The notes: generated from the sequence alone by a model not told the origin. A stretch of 47,155 nucleotides of DNA from Brumimicrobium sp965659845 (GCA_965659845.1 CBFHXS010000008.1:1-47155), one strand, 5' to 3'. Shown: positions 22,555 to 31,789, numbered from the stretch's first letter. Program-made: numbers and translations.

Positions 22555-23424
22555 ATGAAAAAAAGCTACATTAAATTTATTGGTTTAGCTGCCATTACTG
22601 GTAGTGCATTTCTATTCATGAGTAATAGAGCAGATTTTTCTACGAATAAGTTTCATCAAGTGAAATTGAATACTAGTGCTGGTCCCTCGGCTAAGACGGG
22701 AGCACCTGGTGAGAGCTCTTGTACGAATTGTCATAGTGGTACTGCACAAGACGGTACAACTGTGAACTCTCTCACGCTTGATGGGGGAGGAACGAATTAT
22801 ACTCCCGGAGCAATTAATGCAATGACGTTAAGTTTAAGCGATGCCTCAAATAAGAATGGTTTTCAGTTGGTAGCTCTTGATGAAAATAATGAGATGGCTG
22901 GATCATTTACTATATCCGATGGTGCAAATACACAACTAACATCAAATGCACAATTGAGCAGAGATTATGTTACACACACCGCTGCTGGAACAGGACAGAC
23001 TTCATGGACTTTTGATTGGGATGCTCCATCTGACGTTGCTGACGTTACTTTTTATGTTGCTACAAATAAAACGAATGGTTCTGGAAGTACATCAGGAGAT
23101 GTAATTTATCTTTCTTCGCATGTGTTTGGCAACCCACAAGCATCTCTTCAATCTCAAGAGAATAATGCCGCAATTGAAATGGGATATTCGCCTTCACAAC
23201 ATGCAGTAATAATTGATTTTCCTGTTCAAGCTTCAAGCGATGTTTCTGTAAACGTAATTGATCTTTCAGGTAAGTCTGTATATTTCAATAATGAAGGTTC
23301 TTTTGAACAAGGAGACTTTACTGAGAAAGTAAGATTGCCAGAAAGTATGGAGAATGGCATCTACGTTGTTACTTTGTTTGTTGGTAACAAGCCGCATTCT
23401 AAGAAAATAATGGTAAACAGATAA
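22555..23424 (+). CDS. T9SS-sorted choice-of-anchor V-like protein with CXXCH
   Basis: The 289-aa protein has a signal peptide and then TGAPGESSCTNCHSG, in which C56, C59 and H60 form a heme c motif; GAPGE-x-x-CxxCH is the hallmark of the choice-of-anchor V domain. A beta-sandwich region follows (about 75-200) with DNA-like low charge and many Thr, Ser and Asn. The C-terminus (about 205-289) is a T9SS sorting domain ending NGIYVVTLFVGNKPHSKKIMVNR. It should be exported through the outer membrane and could place heme at the cell surface. Fourth gene of the operon, 6 nt after the CX4CH lipoprotein. The next gene is convergent, 1 nt away. Confidence 0.82.
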   Translation: MKKSYIKFIGLAAITGSAFLFMSNRADFSTNKFHQVKLNTSAGPSAKTGAPGESSCTNCHSGTAQDGTTVNSLTLDGGGTNYTPGAINAMTLSLSDASNKNGFQLVALDENNEMAGSFTISDGANTQLTSNAQLSRDYVTHTAAGTGQTSWTFDWDAPSDVADVTFYVATNKTNGSGSTSGDVIYLSSHVFGNPQASLQSQENNAAIEMGYSPSQHAVIIDFPVQASSDVSVNVIDLSGKSVYFNNEGSFEQGDFTEKVRLPESMENGIYVVTLFVGNKPHSKKIMVNR

Positions 23425-23425
23425 A

Positions 23426-25498
23426 TTATTGTTTAACTATTTTTTCTTGTTGTAGTACTTCTTCGTCAGCAATAAGTAAAATATTATAAATACCTCTTGC
23501 TAAAGGACTCATTGAAAATACATATTCATTGAGTCCTTTTTTTGCGGGTAATGTTCCAAGCTTCTTAACAAGTTTACCATTTGAATCAAATATCTCAACA
23601 TGTACCGTTTGTTCTGTATCCAATTCAAACTGAATGGCTGCTAGATCTGAAGTAGGGTTTGGATAAACCATTCCAGAAGGAATAGCTTTAGGTGGTATAA
23701 TGTAATTTAAAGTATCAGTGCAACCTCTCGCATCTCGAATTATGCAACTCACGGTATCATTCACACAAGCTCCTGTATAGCTGCTGCTTGAAGAGAAATT
23801 TTGGTTCTCCCATGAATATTCAAAAGGAGATTCTCCTCCAATAGCTGTAGCCTCCAAAGTTATGTCACAAAATGAGTAATCAGTAACTGTAATGTCCAAA
23901 CTTATTCTGGAGGTATCCGGGCTATATAGTTGTGCTAAGAAACCAGAATTACCATTGTTCGGCATGGCTAAATAGCCAAAAGAGTATATTTCCCCTGAGT
24001 TATATTTACGCTGAAGTCCATAATAATCTCCCCATCTTTCATACCCTCCATTTAATCGATTTACGAAATTCGCTCCTTTCTTGATCTCAAGAACAGGAGA
24101 GTATTGTCTATCGTTATTGCAGAAAATTGCAGAGTTTCCTGGAAAGTCTGTAAAAGAGGAATGGTTAAAACCTATGATTACCTCTCTATCGCAACCTTCA
24201 TTCCCTGACCATGCAATATTTGGATAACCAAAATCTTTAATTGAATCACCGATAATTCTACCCGTTACTTTTGGAGAATTGAATACATTTGAGATCACCC
24301 CATGATACACTCCACAAAATCCAGTGGATGGATTAATCGTATTGCCAACAAATTGAATTTCATCATCGATTAGAATGCCTCCCAATACGCGTGCATCATT
24401 AGTTTGCAAACCATCAGTTGCGTCAGAAGTATCTGTATCAACTTGTCTAGCATTTGGTGGAACTCCATAAGGAACATCAGTTTTTAAGGCAGAAATAGAA
24501 AGTGATCCGTTATCAATTCCTAAAAAGAAAATTGTATCGTTTTCAACATCGAAATTCCGATTTGAGAGTAAGAATTGTTTGTCAACATTTCCATTAGCTC
24601 CAGTAATCAGGTGTAAATTACGAACGTAATTGTTTTCGTAGGTGATGCTATCGTAAAGATATGCCTGCATTGTTGTGTCTCCTGAATAAGCCTCAAACTT
24701 ATCCATTTCCCAAATGATAGAACCATCAAATCCTATTTGCCAAGGTTCATTAGGAACGATAAGATTTGCGGTAAAATACACTTTGTCGTTCGTAACGGAT
24801 ATTGTAGGGAAGTCAGTCCATCTGTTATTATCTAATGGGTTACCTGGTAAACTATAGATGTACCACGGATCTCTTGGGTCATTTGTTGAGCTGAAACACA
24901 TTAATACCTCACTTTTGCTCGGGGTATTATCTTTCAATAAGGCAAGAATAAATCGATCCTCTTCTGGATCATATGCTAGTTTTGGGTCGTAATAGAAGCT
25001 CGTACCAAATCCATCTACAAAGCTGTTAAGTCCAATCTGTTGATCTTCGAAAAGAGTACTGTCACTATTCATATCATATGCCCAAATAATTGAATTCATT
25101 GCCAATAATACTATGCCTTCGTTCGATACTGCCATCGTATTATCACTAGGTATTCCAGCATATACAGGGTATTGAATTCCATTAACCCATCTTTTCGGAT
25201 AAAAAGAATCTCCAACGACAGGTTGTAAAATGGATTTTACATAGTCCGATTTGAATTGAGTTCTGTCATTTTTATAATGCAACTTACTTTTGATTTTCTG
25301 TTGCATAAGGTACGATTTGGAAGAACTTCCATCTGGAGAAGGCATTTCAAGATTATTCACAAACTCTGCAAATTGGCTCTGAGGTTTAAACGTTGTAATA
25401 GTTTTTGTTTTATTAATTGAGAAGTTCGTTTTCCTGAAATCCTGTGCAAGTAACAAGGAAATTGAAAATACAGAAATCACAGTAAAAAAAATACGCAT
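23426..25498 (-). CDS. Large T9SS-sorted secreted protein, unknown
   Basis: The 690-aa protein starts with a signal peptide (FFTVISVFSISLLLAQ). The middle (about 100-500) has repeated strand-turn patterns such as PSDNTMAVSNEGIVLLAMNS, YDPKLAYDPEEDRFILA and NRWTDFPTISVTNDKVYFTAN, which suggest a beta-propeller. A short SprB/PKD-like segment (DITVTDYSFCDITLEATAIGGESPFEYSWEN) is followed by a type A sorting domain with MVYPNPTSDLAAI and the tail GIYNILLIADEEVLQQEKIVKQ. It should be cell-surface or secreted. I recognise no enzyme. A 12-bp palindrome AATTACGTAATT lies about 22 bp upstream of the start. Confidence 0.82.
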   Translation of the reverse strand: MRIFFTVISVFSISLLLAQDFRKTNFSINKTKTITTFKPQSQFAEFVNNLEMPSPDGSSSKSYLMQQKIKSKLHYKNDRTQFKSDYVKSILQPVVGDSFYPKRWVNGIQYPVYAGIPSDNTMAVSNEGIVLLAMNSIIWAYDMNSDSTLFEDQQIGLNSFVDGFGTSFYYDPKLAYDPEEDRFILALLKDNTPSKSEVLMCFSSTNDPRDPWYIYSLPGNPLDNNRWTDFPTISVTNDKVYFTANLIVPNEPWQIGFDGSIIWEMDKFEAYSGDTTMQAYLYDSITYENNYVRNLHLITGANGNVDKQFLLSNRNFDVENDTIFFLGIDNGSLSISALKTDVPYGVPPNARQVDTDTSDATDGLQTNDARVLGGILIDDEIQFVGNTINPSTGFCGVYHGVISNVFNSPKVTGRIIGDSIKDFGYPNIAWSGNEGCDREVIIGFNHSSFTDFPGNSAIFCNNDRQYSPVLEIKKGANFVNRLNGGYERWGDYYGLQRKYNSGEIYSFGYLAMPNNGNSGFLAQLYSPDTSRISLDITVTDYSFCDITLEATAIGGESPFEYSWENQNFSSSSSYTGACVNDTVSCIIRDARGCTDTLNYIIPPKAIPSGMVYPNPTSDLAAIQFELDTEQTVHVEIFDSNGKLVKKLGTLPAKKGLNEYVFSMSPLARGIYNILLIADEEVLQQEKIVKQ

Positions 25499-25520
25499 GT
25501 TAAAGAATTTGGTTGTATAA

Positions 25521-25532
25521 AATTACGTAATT
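25521..25532. promoter_or_regulatory. Palindrome upstream of a T9SS cargo gene
   Basis: AATTACGTAATT is a perfect 12-bp palindrome 22 bp upstream of the ATG at 25498. Placement suits an operator. The 190 bp between it and the small lipoprotein gene at 25722 are AT-rich and hold only a short hairpin at 25685-25704. Confidence 0.3.
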
Positions 25533-25721
25533 CTTACATAGAAAAAAAACGTAGTTAATTGAATCCTACAAATAATAATTTTTAAATTCTAAAGAAATAG
25601 TATATATTTAAATAAGTGAAATACAGTTGTTTAGAAAAAGGTTACAAAAAAAAGAGCTTTTTTTTATGGAATTTGAATTTTCTGTTGCCCTGTAATACAG
25701 ACAACAACAAAAACCCATACG

Positions 25722-25895
25722 ATGAACAAGACAATTAAAAAACTATTTGCTTTATCAGCGATCTCTCTTTTATTAGTTAGCTGTGGTGGTCATACTACAT
25801 GTGACGCTTATTCTTATTTTAAGTACGAAAAGCAGAAAAAAGAAATTAAGGAATTACCCCTTCAACAAGAGCATACGGAAAACGGCACAATTTAA
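25722..25895 (+). CDS. Very small lipoprotein, 57 aa
   Basis: The ATG at 25722 opens a 57-residue frame: a basic start (MNKTIKKLF), a hydrophobic core (ALSAISLLLV) and the lipobox VSCGG, which gives lipidation at Cys20. The mature peptide of ~38 residues has one more cysteine (CDAY) and a charged KYEKQKKEIKEL stretch that could be helical. I do not recognise a family with certainty; similar CDAY-containing lipoproteins are known to me from Bacteroidota. It has its own leader, with a hairpin CTGTA-A-TACAG at 25690-25700, and a perfect terminator downstream, which supports a real, separately transcribed gene. Confidence 0.7.
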   Translation: MNKTIKKLFALSAISLLLVSCGGHTTCDAYSYFKYEKQKKEIKELPLQQEHTENGTI

Positions 25896-25969
25896 TCCTC
25901 TTGGTAGTTGTAAAAGCATAGACAACTATCACTTCCTGGTCATCAGACCAAAACAAACAACAACAAAAA

Positions 25970-25998
25970 GCCTGAAGTCATTGACTTCAGGCCTTTTT
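25970..25998. terminator. Bidirectional rho-independent terminator
   Basis: GCCTGAAGTCA pairs perfectly with TGACTTCAGGC (11 bp), flanked by AAAAA and TTTTTT. It serves the small lipoprotein gene on the plus strand and accA on the minus strand. Confidence 0.92.
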
Positions 25999-26015
25999 TA
26001 TATTTTGGAGAATGT

Positions 26016-26969
26016 TTATTTAAATACTCCCATATCTGTAAACTTCTTCATCCTCTTCTCACAACGTTCTTGTGGATCTAATTTCGAAAGTAGAGTAATT
26101 TGTCTTTTAATCTCTCTTTTGACAATTGAGAACATTTCGTCTGAATTTCGGTGAGCTCCATTTGCTGGTTCTTTAACGACACTATCAACGAGTTTTAACT
26201 TTTTCATATCGTTAGAGGTAAGTTTTAAGGCTTCTGCAGCTTGTTCCTTGTAATCCCATGAACGCCATAAGATTGAAGAACATGATTCTGGAGAAATCAC
26301 GGAATACCACGTGTTTTCTAACATAAGAACTTTGTCTCCAACACCAATTCCTAAAGCTCCACCTGAGGCACCTTCTCCAATAATGATACAGATTACAGGA
26401 ACTTTAAGGTTCATCATTTCGTAGATATTTCTCGCGATTGCTTCGCCCTGACCTCTTTCTTCTGCTTCTAGTCCAGGAAATGCTCCAGGAGTATCAATAA
26501 ATGTTACGATTGGCTTATTGAACTTCTCGGCCAATTTCATTAACCTAAGGGCTTTACGGTATCCTTCAGGATTAGCCATACCAAAGTTTCTGTATTGACG
26601 CATTTTGGTGTTCATACCTTTTTGCTGTCCAACGAACATAACAGTTTTACCATCAATAGCACCAAAACCACCAACCATCGCTTTGTCGTCTTTCACATTT
26701 CGATCTCCATGAAGTTCTTGGAAAGTTCCGTTCGTAATAGCATCGATGTAAGCTAGTGTGTAAGGACGTTCTGGGTGTCTCGATAACTGCACTCTTTGCC
26801 AAGGCGTCAAATTGGAAAATATTTCATCTGTTTTTTCCTTAAGCTTTTCTTCTAAAGCATTGATTTTATCAGTCATATCTAGCTCAGCGTCTTGACCAAT
26901 CTCCCTTGCTTTGGATATTTGATCCTCTAGTGCTTTTAATGGCTCTTCAAAATCTAAGTATGTCGACAT
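26016..26969 (-). CDS. accA: Acetyl-CoA carboxylase carboxyltransferase subunit alpha
   Basis: With AccD this subunit transfers the carboxyl group from carboxybiotin to acetyl-CoA, giving malonyl-CoA for fatty-acid synthesis. The 317-aa length is normal. The N-terminal helices (LDFEEPLKALEDQI) are followed by the crotonase-fold core: WQRVQLSRHPERPYTLAYI, ELHGDR, GMANPEGYRKALRLM, TFIDTPGAFPG and IGEGASGGALGIGVGD, the last holding the oxyanion-forming glycines. The ending LSKLDPQERCEKRMKKFTDMG is typical. It diverges from ispE and shares a bidirectional terminator with the small lipoprotein gene. Confidence 0.96.
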   Translation of the reverse strand: MSTYLDFEEPLKALEDQISKAREIGQDAELDMTDKINALEEKLKEKTDEIFSNLTPWQRVQLSRHPERPYTLAYIDAITNGTFQELHGDRNVKDDKAMVGGFGAIDGKTVMFVGQQKGMNTKMRQYRNFGMANPEGYRKALRLMKLAEKFNKPIVTFIDTPGAFPGLEAEERGQGEAIARNIYEMMNLKVPVICIIIGEGASGGALGIGVGDKVLMLENTWYSVISPESCSSILWRSWDYKEQAAEALKLTSNDMKKLKLVDSVVKEPANGAHRNSDEMFSIVKREIKRQITLLSKLDPQERCEKRMKKFTDMGVFK

Positions 26970-27019
26970 AATTTGTTTCTTTTTAAGCGGCGAAAGTTAC
27001 AAAAAATAGTTTGCTATTT

Positions 27020-27027
27020 CTACATTT
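27020..27027 (+). promoter_or_regulatory. -7 promoter element of ispE
   Basis: TACATTTG matches TAnnTTTG and ends only 6 nt before the ispE ATG at 27034. Transcription would then begin at or next to the start codon, giving a leaderless or nearly leaderless mRNA. Confidence 0.45.
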
Positions 27028-27033
27028 GTAGAT

Positions 27034-27843
27034 ATGATATCCTTTCCTCAGTGTAAAATTAATATAGGTCTCAATATTCATTTCAAAAGAGATGACAATT
27101 TTCATGAGATCACATCAGTCATGTATCCTGTTCCATTGAACGATGTACTCGAAATTGTACGGTCAGAAGAGTTCAAGTTTTCACATAGTGGATTGGATAT
27201 TCCAGGAGATACGAATAACAATTTATGTATTCGCGCTTTTAAGTTGATTGAAGAGAGATATTCAATTTCTCCTGTTCACATGCATTTATATAAAAATATA
27301 CCCATGGGAGGTGGGTTAGGAGGTGGTTCTGCGGATGCAACTGAAACATTGAAGTTGTTGAATAATGAATTTAATCTCAACATTTCAAATGATGAATTGA
27401 AAGAAATAGCATCATTACTAGGTTCAGACTGTCCATTTTTTGTGGAGAATAATGTGCAGTTTGCTCAAGGTAGAGGAGAGAAGCTAAATACTATAGATTT
27501 AGACCTAAGTGGTAAATACTTATTGCTTGTGAATGACGGGACGCATGTCAGTACAAAGGAGGCGTATGCCAATGTTGTGCCGAAACTTCCTTCTGAAAGA
27601 TTATTGGATCTATTGAAACTTCCTGTTCACCAATGGAAAGGAAAAGTTATTAATCAATTTGAGGAAAGTGTGTTTCAAATACATCCTCATCTGGAGGATT
27701 TGAAAAATCAGCTTTATAATATGGGAGCCGTTTACGCTTCAATGTCTGGTTCAGGTGCCACACTGTATGGATTGTTTGATGCAGAACCCAATCACAAAGA
27801 TTTATCTGCTAACCTTGCATTCTCAAGGATAATACAATTATAG
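27034..27843 (+). CDS. ispE: 4-diphosphocytidyl-2-C-methyl-D-erythritol kinase
   Basis: IspE phosphorylates CDP-methylerythritol in the non-mevalonate isoprenoid pathway, in the cytoplasm. The 269-aa length fits. The start SFPQCKINIGLNIHFKRDDNFHEITSVMYPV is the family's substrate-binding N-terminus with the catalytic Lys (K8). KNIPMGGGLGGGSADAT is the GHMP-kinase ATP-binding loop, LGSDCPFFV the catalytic Asp motif, and ASMSGSGATLYGLF the C-terminal glycine motif. Its end overlaps the convergent T9SS gene by 6 bp. Confidence 0.96.
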   Translation: MISFPQCKINIGLNIHFKRDDNFHEITSVMYPVPLNDVLEIVRSEEFKFSHSGLDIPGDTNNNLCIRAFKLIEERYSISPVHMHLYKNIPMGGGLGGGSADATETLKLLNNEFNLNISNDELKEIASLLGSDCPFFVENNVQFAQGRGEKLNTIDLDLSGKYLLLVNDGTHVSTKEAYANVVPKLPSERLLDLLKLPVHQWKGKVINQFEESVFQIHPHLEDLKNQLYNMGAVYASMSGSGATLYGLFDAEPNHKDLSANLAFSRIIQL

Positions 27844-30078
27844 TTTTATTATTCTTCCTGTTGAAAGTATGTTTGATCCATCTTGAATCAATAAGGTATA
27901 TACTCCTTTTGAATGTGCAGAGATATCTATTATACCTGTACCCCAAACGCTTTTGTTTCTAGCAACTGTTTGACCTAAAGCATCGATTACTTTAATAGAT
28001 ATTTCTTTTTGTTGATCCTCTATTTTTACATGGAAAATACCGTTCTCAGAAGGATTAGGGTATACAGTAAAATTAAATTCTTTAGTATAATTTTCTACGG
28101 CAATAAACGGATCGCTGAATTCGTCCGCTTTATAAGCCCATAATCCACCGAGATCTACTCCTAGAAAGAGGTCATATTGATTATTGTTCCTTATGGTGTC
28201 TATAAATGGAGCCGTATAACCTCCTGCATCAATATTAGCATAGATGTCTGAAGCTAAGTTGAAAGTATCCCCGTCTTCAATATTGTCATCAATTTCAGTG
28301 TAGTAATAAATCGTTCCTTCCCTGTTGCCTGCAAACAGATGTGTCGTATCATTGTGTCTAACAAACATGGGTACCGTATAATTGTCAGGATATACTGTTG
28401 TTCCCATATCTACTTTTCCAATGTCGTTAGAAATTAATTTCCAGGATGGAGAAGCAGCAGTTCCAACGTTTTCAAAATAAGTTATTCCAGCTACCCTTTT
28501 ACCTATAATTAAGTCTAATAAGTTGTCATTATTTAGATCAAATAATTGAGGGGAAGCATAGCTAAAAACGTTAATCATCGCTCCTTGGTCATCTGTGATA
28601 TTCAACTGACTTAAGGTGAAATCTGTTGGATTACTACCCGTTTTTTCATAATAGTGGATAACCCCACTTTCAGTTCCTAAGAGCATGTCTTTGTCTCCGT
28701 CATTGTCTAAATCTCCGAATGTGGGATGCATTCTTAAACCATATCCCTCAGAAGATAATGAGAGCCAGTCATCACTTATGAAAGTGTACACAGGTTGTGA
28801 TGCAGTTCCAGTATTTTGATAATATTGAATCTTAGATATCTTATCCAAAGGGTCAAGATATCTGAAGTTAGCTGAGATCAATAAGTCTTTCAACCCATCC
28901 TCATTGAGGTCAATCAAGACCGGAATTGACCCTTTGCCATTCTCTATCATTTGCCCTTGCATGAAATCATCTTGAACGTAAGAGAAATTTGGTTGTGTAT
29001 TCGTACCGAGATTCTTGTAAAACATTATACTTTCTCTGTTTGCAGAGCCTCCATTTGCATTAGTTCCAACGAGTAAATCCTTGATGTCATCGTGATCAAC
29101 ATCCACATAAAACGGAGCTGGAAAAATCGGTAAATCAACAGGTGTTGTATTACTTGGATAATTTTGATCAGCACTTACCATCGCGGAGTTTTGGTTGGGG
29201 GCAATCCCACCATTTGTTAAACCTACAAGGTTGTTGTAAGCAACGTCTCCTAAAATCAGGTCCATTACGTTATCATTGTTTAAGTCTATTGATAAAAGAC
29301 TAGAACCTGCATGTCGAGCATACTTTTCTGGATTTGAAATACTTGGTGTTCCGCAAAGTCCATCTGTTGCATTTAGAATAACACTGTTGTTTTGATCACT
29401 TTCCATGAACTTTCCCCAACATTCATTCATCATTACAAACTCAAGCGAATCTGCATGTCCATAGTTTTCTATCGAAACGTTCTTATGGTATTCTACGCGT
29501 TCACCTCCAAGATGGAAAGTTAAAACATCAATGTCTGTATCTCCGTCTATATCTACGTAGGCAGGTAAATCAATAGAGCTGACATACAAATTGTTAATAT
29601 TTCCACTTGCATACTGCGACTCTAAGATTTCTTTGGCAAGCTCCCAAGTCAGTCCGTCTGTTTGATTTCCTGTATTTCTAAACACTTTGACTCCTCCAAT
29701 TCCATAAGTGAAAAGATCATTTTTACCATCGTTGTTATAGTCTACCATTATAGCTCGGTACCTTACGTCTTTTGGGAATAGAGATCGACTGTCGTATACA
29801 TATTTGTAAAACTTCTCACCATTCTCTTCAACAGTTTCAAATAATCGGATTTGATTAGCACTCCTATCGAATATAAAAAGATCTGGGAGTCCATCGAAAT
29901 TGTAATCTATGGAAGATGTTTGAGCATGACTCAGTCCTCCAGCCCAGGCGAAATCTAGTGTGTCCGTTCCTCTTTTAACAATGATTGAGTCGTTGTATTG
30001 AAACCCAAATTGACCCAATAGATCAGAAGTATTGAAGAAGAAACTTGAAGAAAGTAAAAGCAGAAATAATTTATTCAT
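27838..30078 (-). CDS. T9SS-sorted FG-GAP/VCBS repeat protein
   Basis: The 746-aa protein has a signal peptide (LFLLLLSSSFFFNTSDLLGQ). Several repeats of the FG-GAP/VCBS type occur along its length, each with a calcium-loop-like Asp/Asn motif: DYNFDGLPDLFIFD, DYNNDGKNDLFTYG, DIDGDTDIDVLTFH, DLNNDNVMDLILGD, DLNEDGLKDLLISA and DLDNDGDKDMLLGT. Such repeats form a calcium-binding beta-propeller. The C-terminus is a type A T9SS sorting domain (FTVYPNPSENGIFHVK, ending GRIIKL). It is likely a surface adhesin-like protein; the ligand is unknown. An operator-like set of ACGTT half-sites lies 22-45 bp upstream. Confidence 0.88.
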   Translation of the reverse strand: MNKLFLLLLSSSFFFNTSDLLGQFGFQYNDSIIVKRGTDTLDFAWAGGLSHAQTSSIDYNFDGLPDLFIFDRSANQIRLFETVEENGEKFYKYVYDSRSLFPKDVRYRAIMVDYNNDGKNDLFTYGIGGVKVFRNTGNQTDGLTWELAKEILESQYASGNINNLYVSSIDLPAYVDIDGDTDIDVLTFHLGGERVEYHKNVSIENYGHADSLEFVMMNECWGKFMESDQNNSVILNATDGLCGTPSISNPEKYARHAGSSLLSIDLNNDNVMDLILGDVAYNNLVGLTNGGIAPNQNSAMVSADQNYPSNTTPVDLPIFPAPFYVDVDHDDIKDLLVGTNANGGSANRESIMFYKNLGTNTQPNFSYVQDDFMQGQMIENGKGSIPVLIDLNEDGLKDLLISANFRYLDPLDKISKIQYYQNTGTASQPVYTFISDDWLSLSSEGYGLRMHPTFGDLDNDGDKDMLLGTESGVIHYYEKTGSNPTDFTLSQLNITDDQGAMINVFSYASPQLFDLNNDNLLDLIIGKRVAGITYFENVGTAASPSWKLISNDIGKVDMGTTVYPDNYTVPMFVRHNDTTHLFAGNREGTIYYYTEIDDNIEDGDTFNLASDIYANIDAGGYTAPFIDTIRNNNQYDLFLGVDLGGLWAYKADEFSDPFIAVENYTKEFNFTVYPNPSENGIFHVKIEDQQKEISIKVIDALGQTVARNKSVWGTGIIDISAHSKGVYTLLIQDGSNILSTGRIIKL

Positions 30079-30099
30079 GAGTGCATCTTTAAATTGAAG

Positions 30100-30122
30100 A
30101 CGTTATATACTAACGTGACGTT
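30100..30122. promoter_or_regulatory. Overlapping inverted repeats upstream of the FG-GAP gene
   Basis: ACGTTA-TATAC-TAACGT (30100-30116) overlaps AACGT-G-ACGTT (30112-30122), giving three ACGTT half-sites in alternating orientation, 22-45 bp upstream of the ATG. No -7 element is evident here. Confidence 0.35.
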
Positions 30123-30166
30123 GATATAATTACTCTAAATTTACAAAATTCCATGGTGAAATAGTA

Positions 30167-31789
30167 TTACCATTCTAAATTCATATCATAAACAGGCTCG
30201 CCATTTATAAGTGTAATTATTGAATAATTAGGTGCATATTCATCATTTTGCTCAATGGGTTGATCAAGAATAGTAAGGGTAGCCTGTTTTCCTTTTTCTA
30301 ATGTGCCGAGTCGACCTTCCTCAAAACATCCATAGGAAGCCCATAATGTCATCGCTTTTAACGCGACAGGGTAAGAGACCTTTTCTTCGATTAAGAAACC
30401 TGAAGCGGGTTGATTATTTCTGTTTTTTCTCGAAGTAGCTGCAAATAATGTAGCAAAAGGATCGAAATCCTCAACGGGAAAATCAGTCCCAAATAGTATC
30501 ATGCCAGAAGATTTGCGCAACGAGTTATAGGCATAACCACCTGCTAATAATCTTTCTTCACCCAAGTGTTGTTTTGCCCATCTTTGATCTGTCGTGGCAT
30601 GAGTGGGCTGAACAGAAGGTAGTGCTCTACTTTTTTCGAAAAGTTTGAAATCATCTGGATGAATTACTTGCGCATGCTCAATTCTCCAGCGATGATCGGC
30701 AACATCGTTCATCAGAGTATCTATTGTATTCAGCACGACTCTGTTTGCTGAATCACCGATACAGTGACTGTTCAGTTGGTACCCTAGATTTTTTACTTTT
30801 CTAAATATATCTTGAACCTCCTCTGGATTTTGAAGCATAATACCGTAAGTAGCAGAATCGGCATAGGGTTGAAGTAGGCAAGCCCCATGTGAACCTAGCG
30901 ACCCATCTACAATAACTTTAAAACTGCGAACGGATAAGTTTCCTTCCTTGTAAAATCCTTCTTTCTCAGCAAATTGAAAGTTCTCCTCTGTAGGAAATAT
31001 CATCCCATAGACTTGTAGTTTTAGCTTCTGTTCTTTAGCTAGTTCTTGAAATATTTCAAGCTCATTTCTATGAAGACCTGCTTCATGGACATGAGTTATG
31101 CCGTATGCAAGTATTTCATCCTGTATTTCAAGAATACTGTTTTTAAGGTCCTCTTTTTTTGGCTTAGGAAGTTGATCGTTCACATAGTCTAATGCAAAAT
31201 CTAAAAGTATTCCAGCTTTTTGATCTACAACTCCTCCTTCGACGTTGAGTGTGTCAGAAATCGAAGCATAATCCATCATTGCTTGATTTACTAGCATCGC
31301 GTGACCATCAATTCTTGTTAGTGCAACAGGTGTATCGGGAAATGCCTCAGATAGTTTCTGATGGTTAGGTAGACTTTTTTCTCCCCATAAGCTTTGATCC
31401 CATCCGCGTCCTTGGATAATTCTTTGTTTATGCTTGTCTTGATGTTTCTGGACTCTTCGAATCATTTCATCGTAAGATGTTACGCCGACTAAATTTACAT
31501 TTTGACGTTGCTTAGCTAAGCTCATTATGTGGCCGTGAGCATCGTGTAAACCAGGGAAAACATCTTTTTGCTCGGCATTGATGTATTTATCTGCAGTATA
31601 TTTATTTAATATCTGTCGTTCTGGTCCAACTTCAATGATTTTATCATCTTTGATAGCAATGGCCTCTGCTTTATCTAGTGCGTCATTCATAATGTGAATA
31701 TCAGCATTGTGAATAATGAGGTCAACAGATTTTCCCTTAAAACAGCTGGATAGAAAAGCAAGAACAAATAGATATAACCAAAAACGCAT
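30167..31789 (-). CDS. Amidohydrolase (YtcJ-like), lipoprotein
   Basis: Read from the ATG at 31789 the protein has 540 aa and starts with a lipoprotein signal peptide, MRFWLYLFVLAFLSSC, so it is probably anchored in the cell envelope. The longer frame from 31816 lacks a good start. Amidohydrolase motifs are GLHDAHGHIMS (metal-binding HxH), VKVIVDGSLGSHGACL, NSHCIGDSANR, RIEHAQVIHPDD and LFGTDFPVEDFDPF. This is the layout of YtcJ-like enzymes, which hydrolyse amides or N-formyl and carbamoyl groups on unknown substrates. The lipobox is common in Bacteroidota members. Its start diverges from the DASS transporter gene. Confidence 0.85.
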   Translation of the reverse strand: MRFWLYLFVLAFLSSCFKGKSVDLIIHNADIHIMNDALDKAEAIAIKDDKIIEVGPERQILNKYTADKYINAEQKDVFPGLHDAHGHIMSLAKQRQNVNLVGVTSYDEMIRRVQKHQDKHKQRIIQGRGWDQSLWGEKSLPNHQKLSEAFPDTPVALTRIDGHAMLVNQAMMDYASISDTLNVEGGVVDQKAGILLDFALDYVNDQLPKPKKEDLKNSILEIQDEILAYGITHVHEAGLHRNELEIFQELAKEQKLKLQVYGMIFPTEENFQFAEKEGFYKEGNLSVRSFKVIVDGSLGSHGACLLQPYADSATYGIMLQNPEEVQDIFRKVKNLGYQLNSHCIGDSANRVVLNTIDTLMNDVADHRWRIEHAQVIHPDDFKLFEKSRALPSVQPTHATTDQRWAKQHLGEERLLAGGYAYNSLRKSSGMILFGTDFPVEDFDPFATLFAATSRKNRNNQPASGFLIEEKVSYPVALKAMTLWASYGCFEEGRLGTLEKGKQATLTILDQPIEQNDEYAPNYSIITLINGEPVYDMNLEW

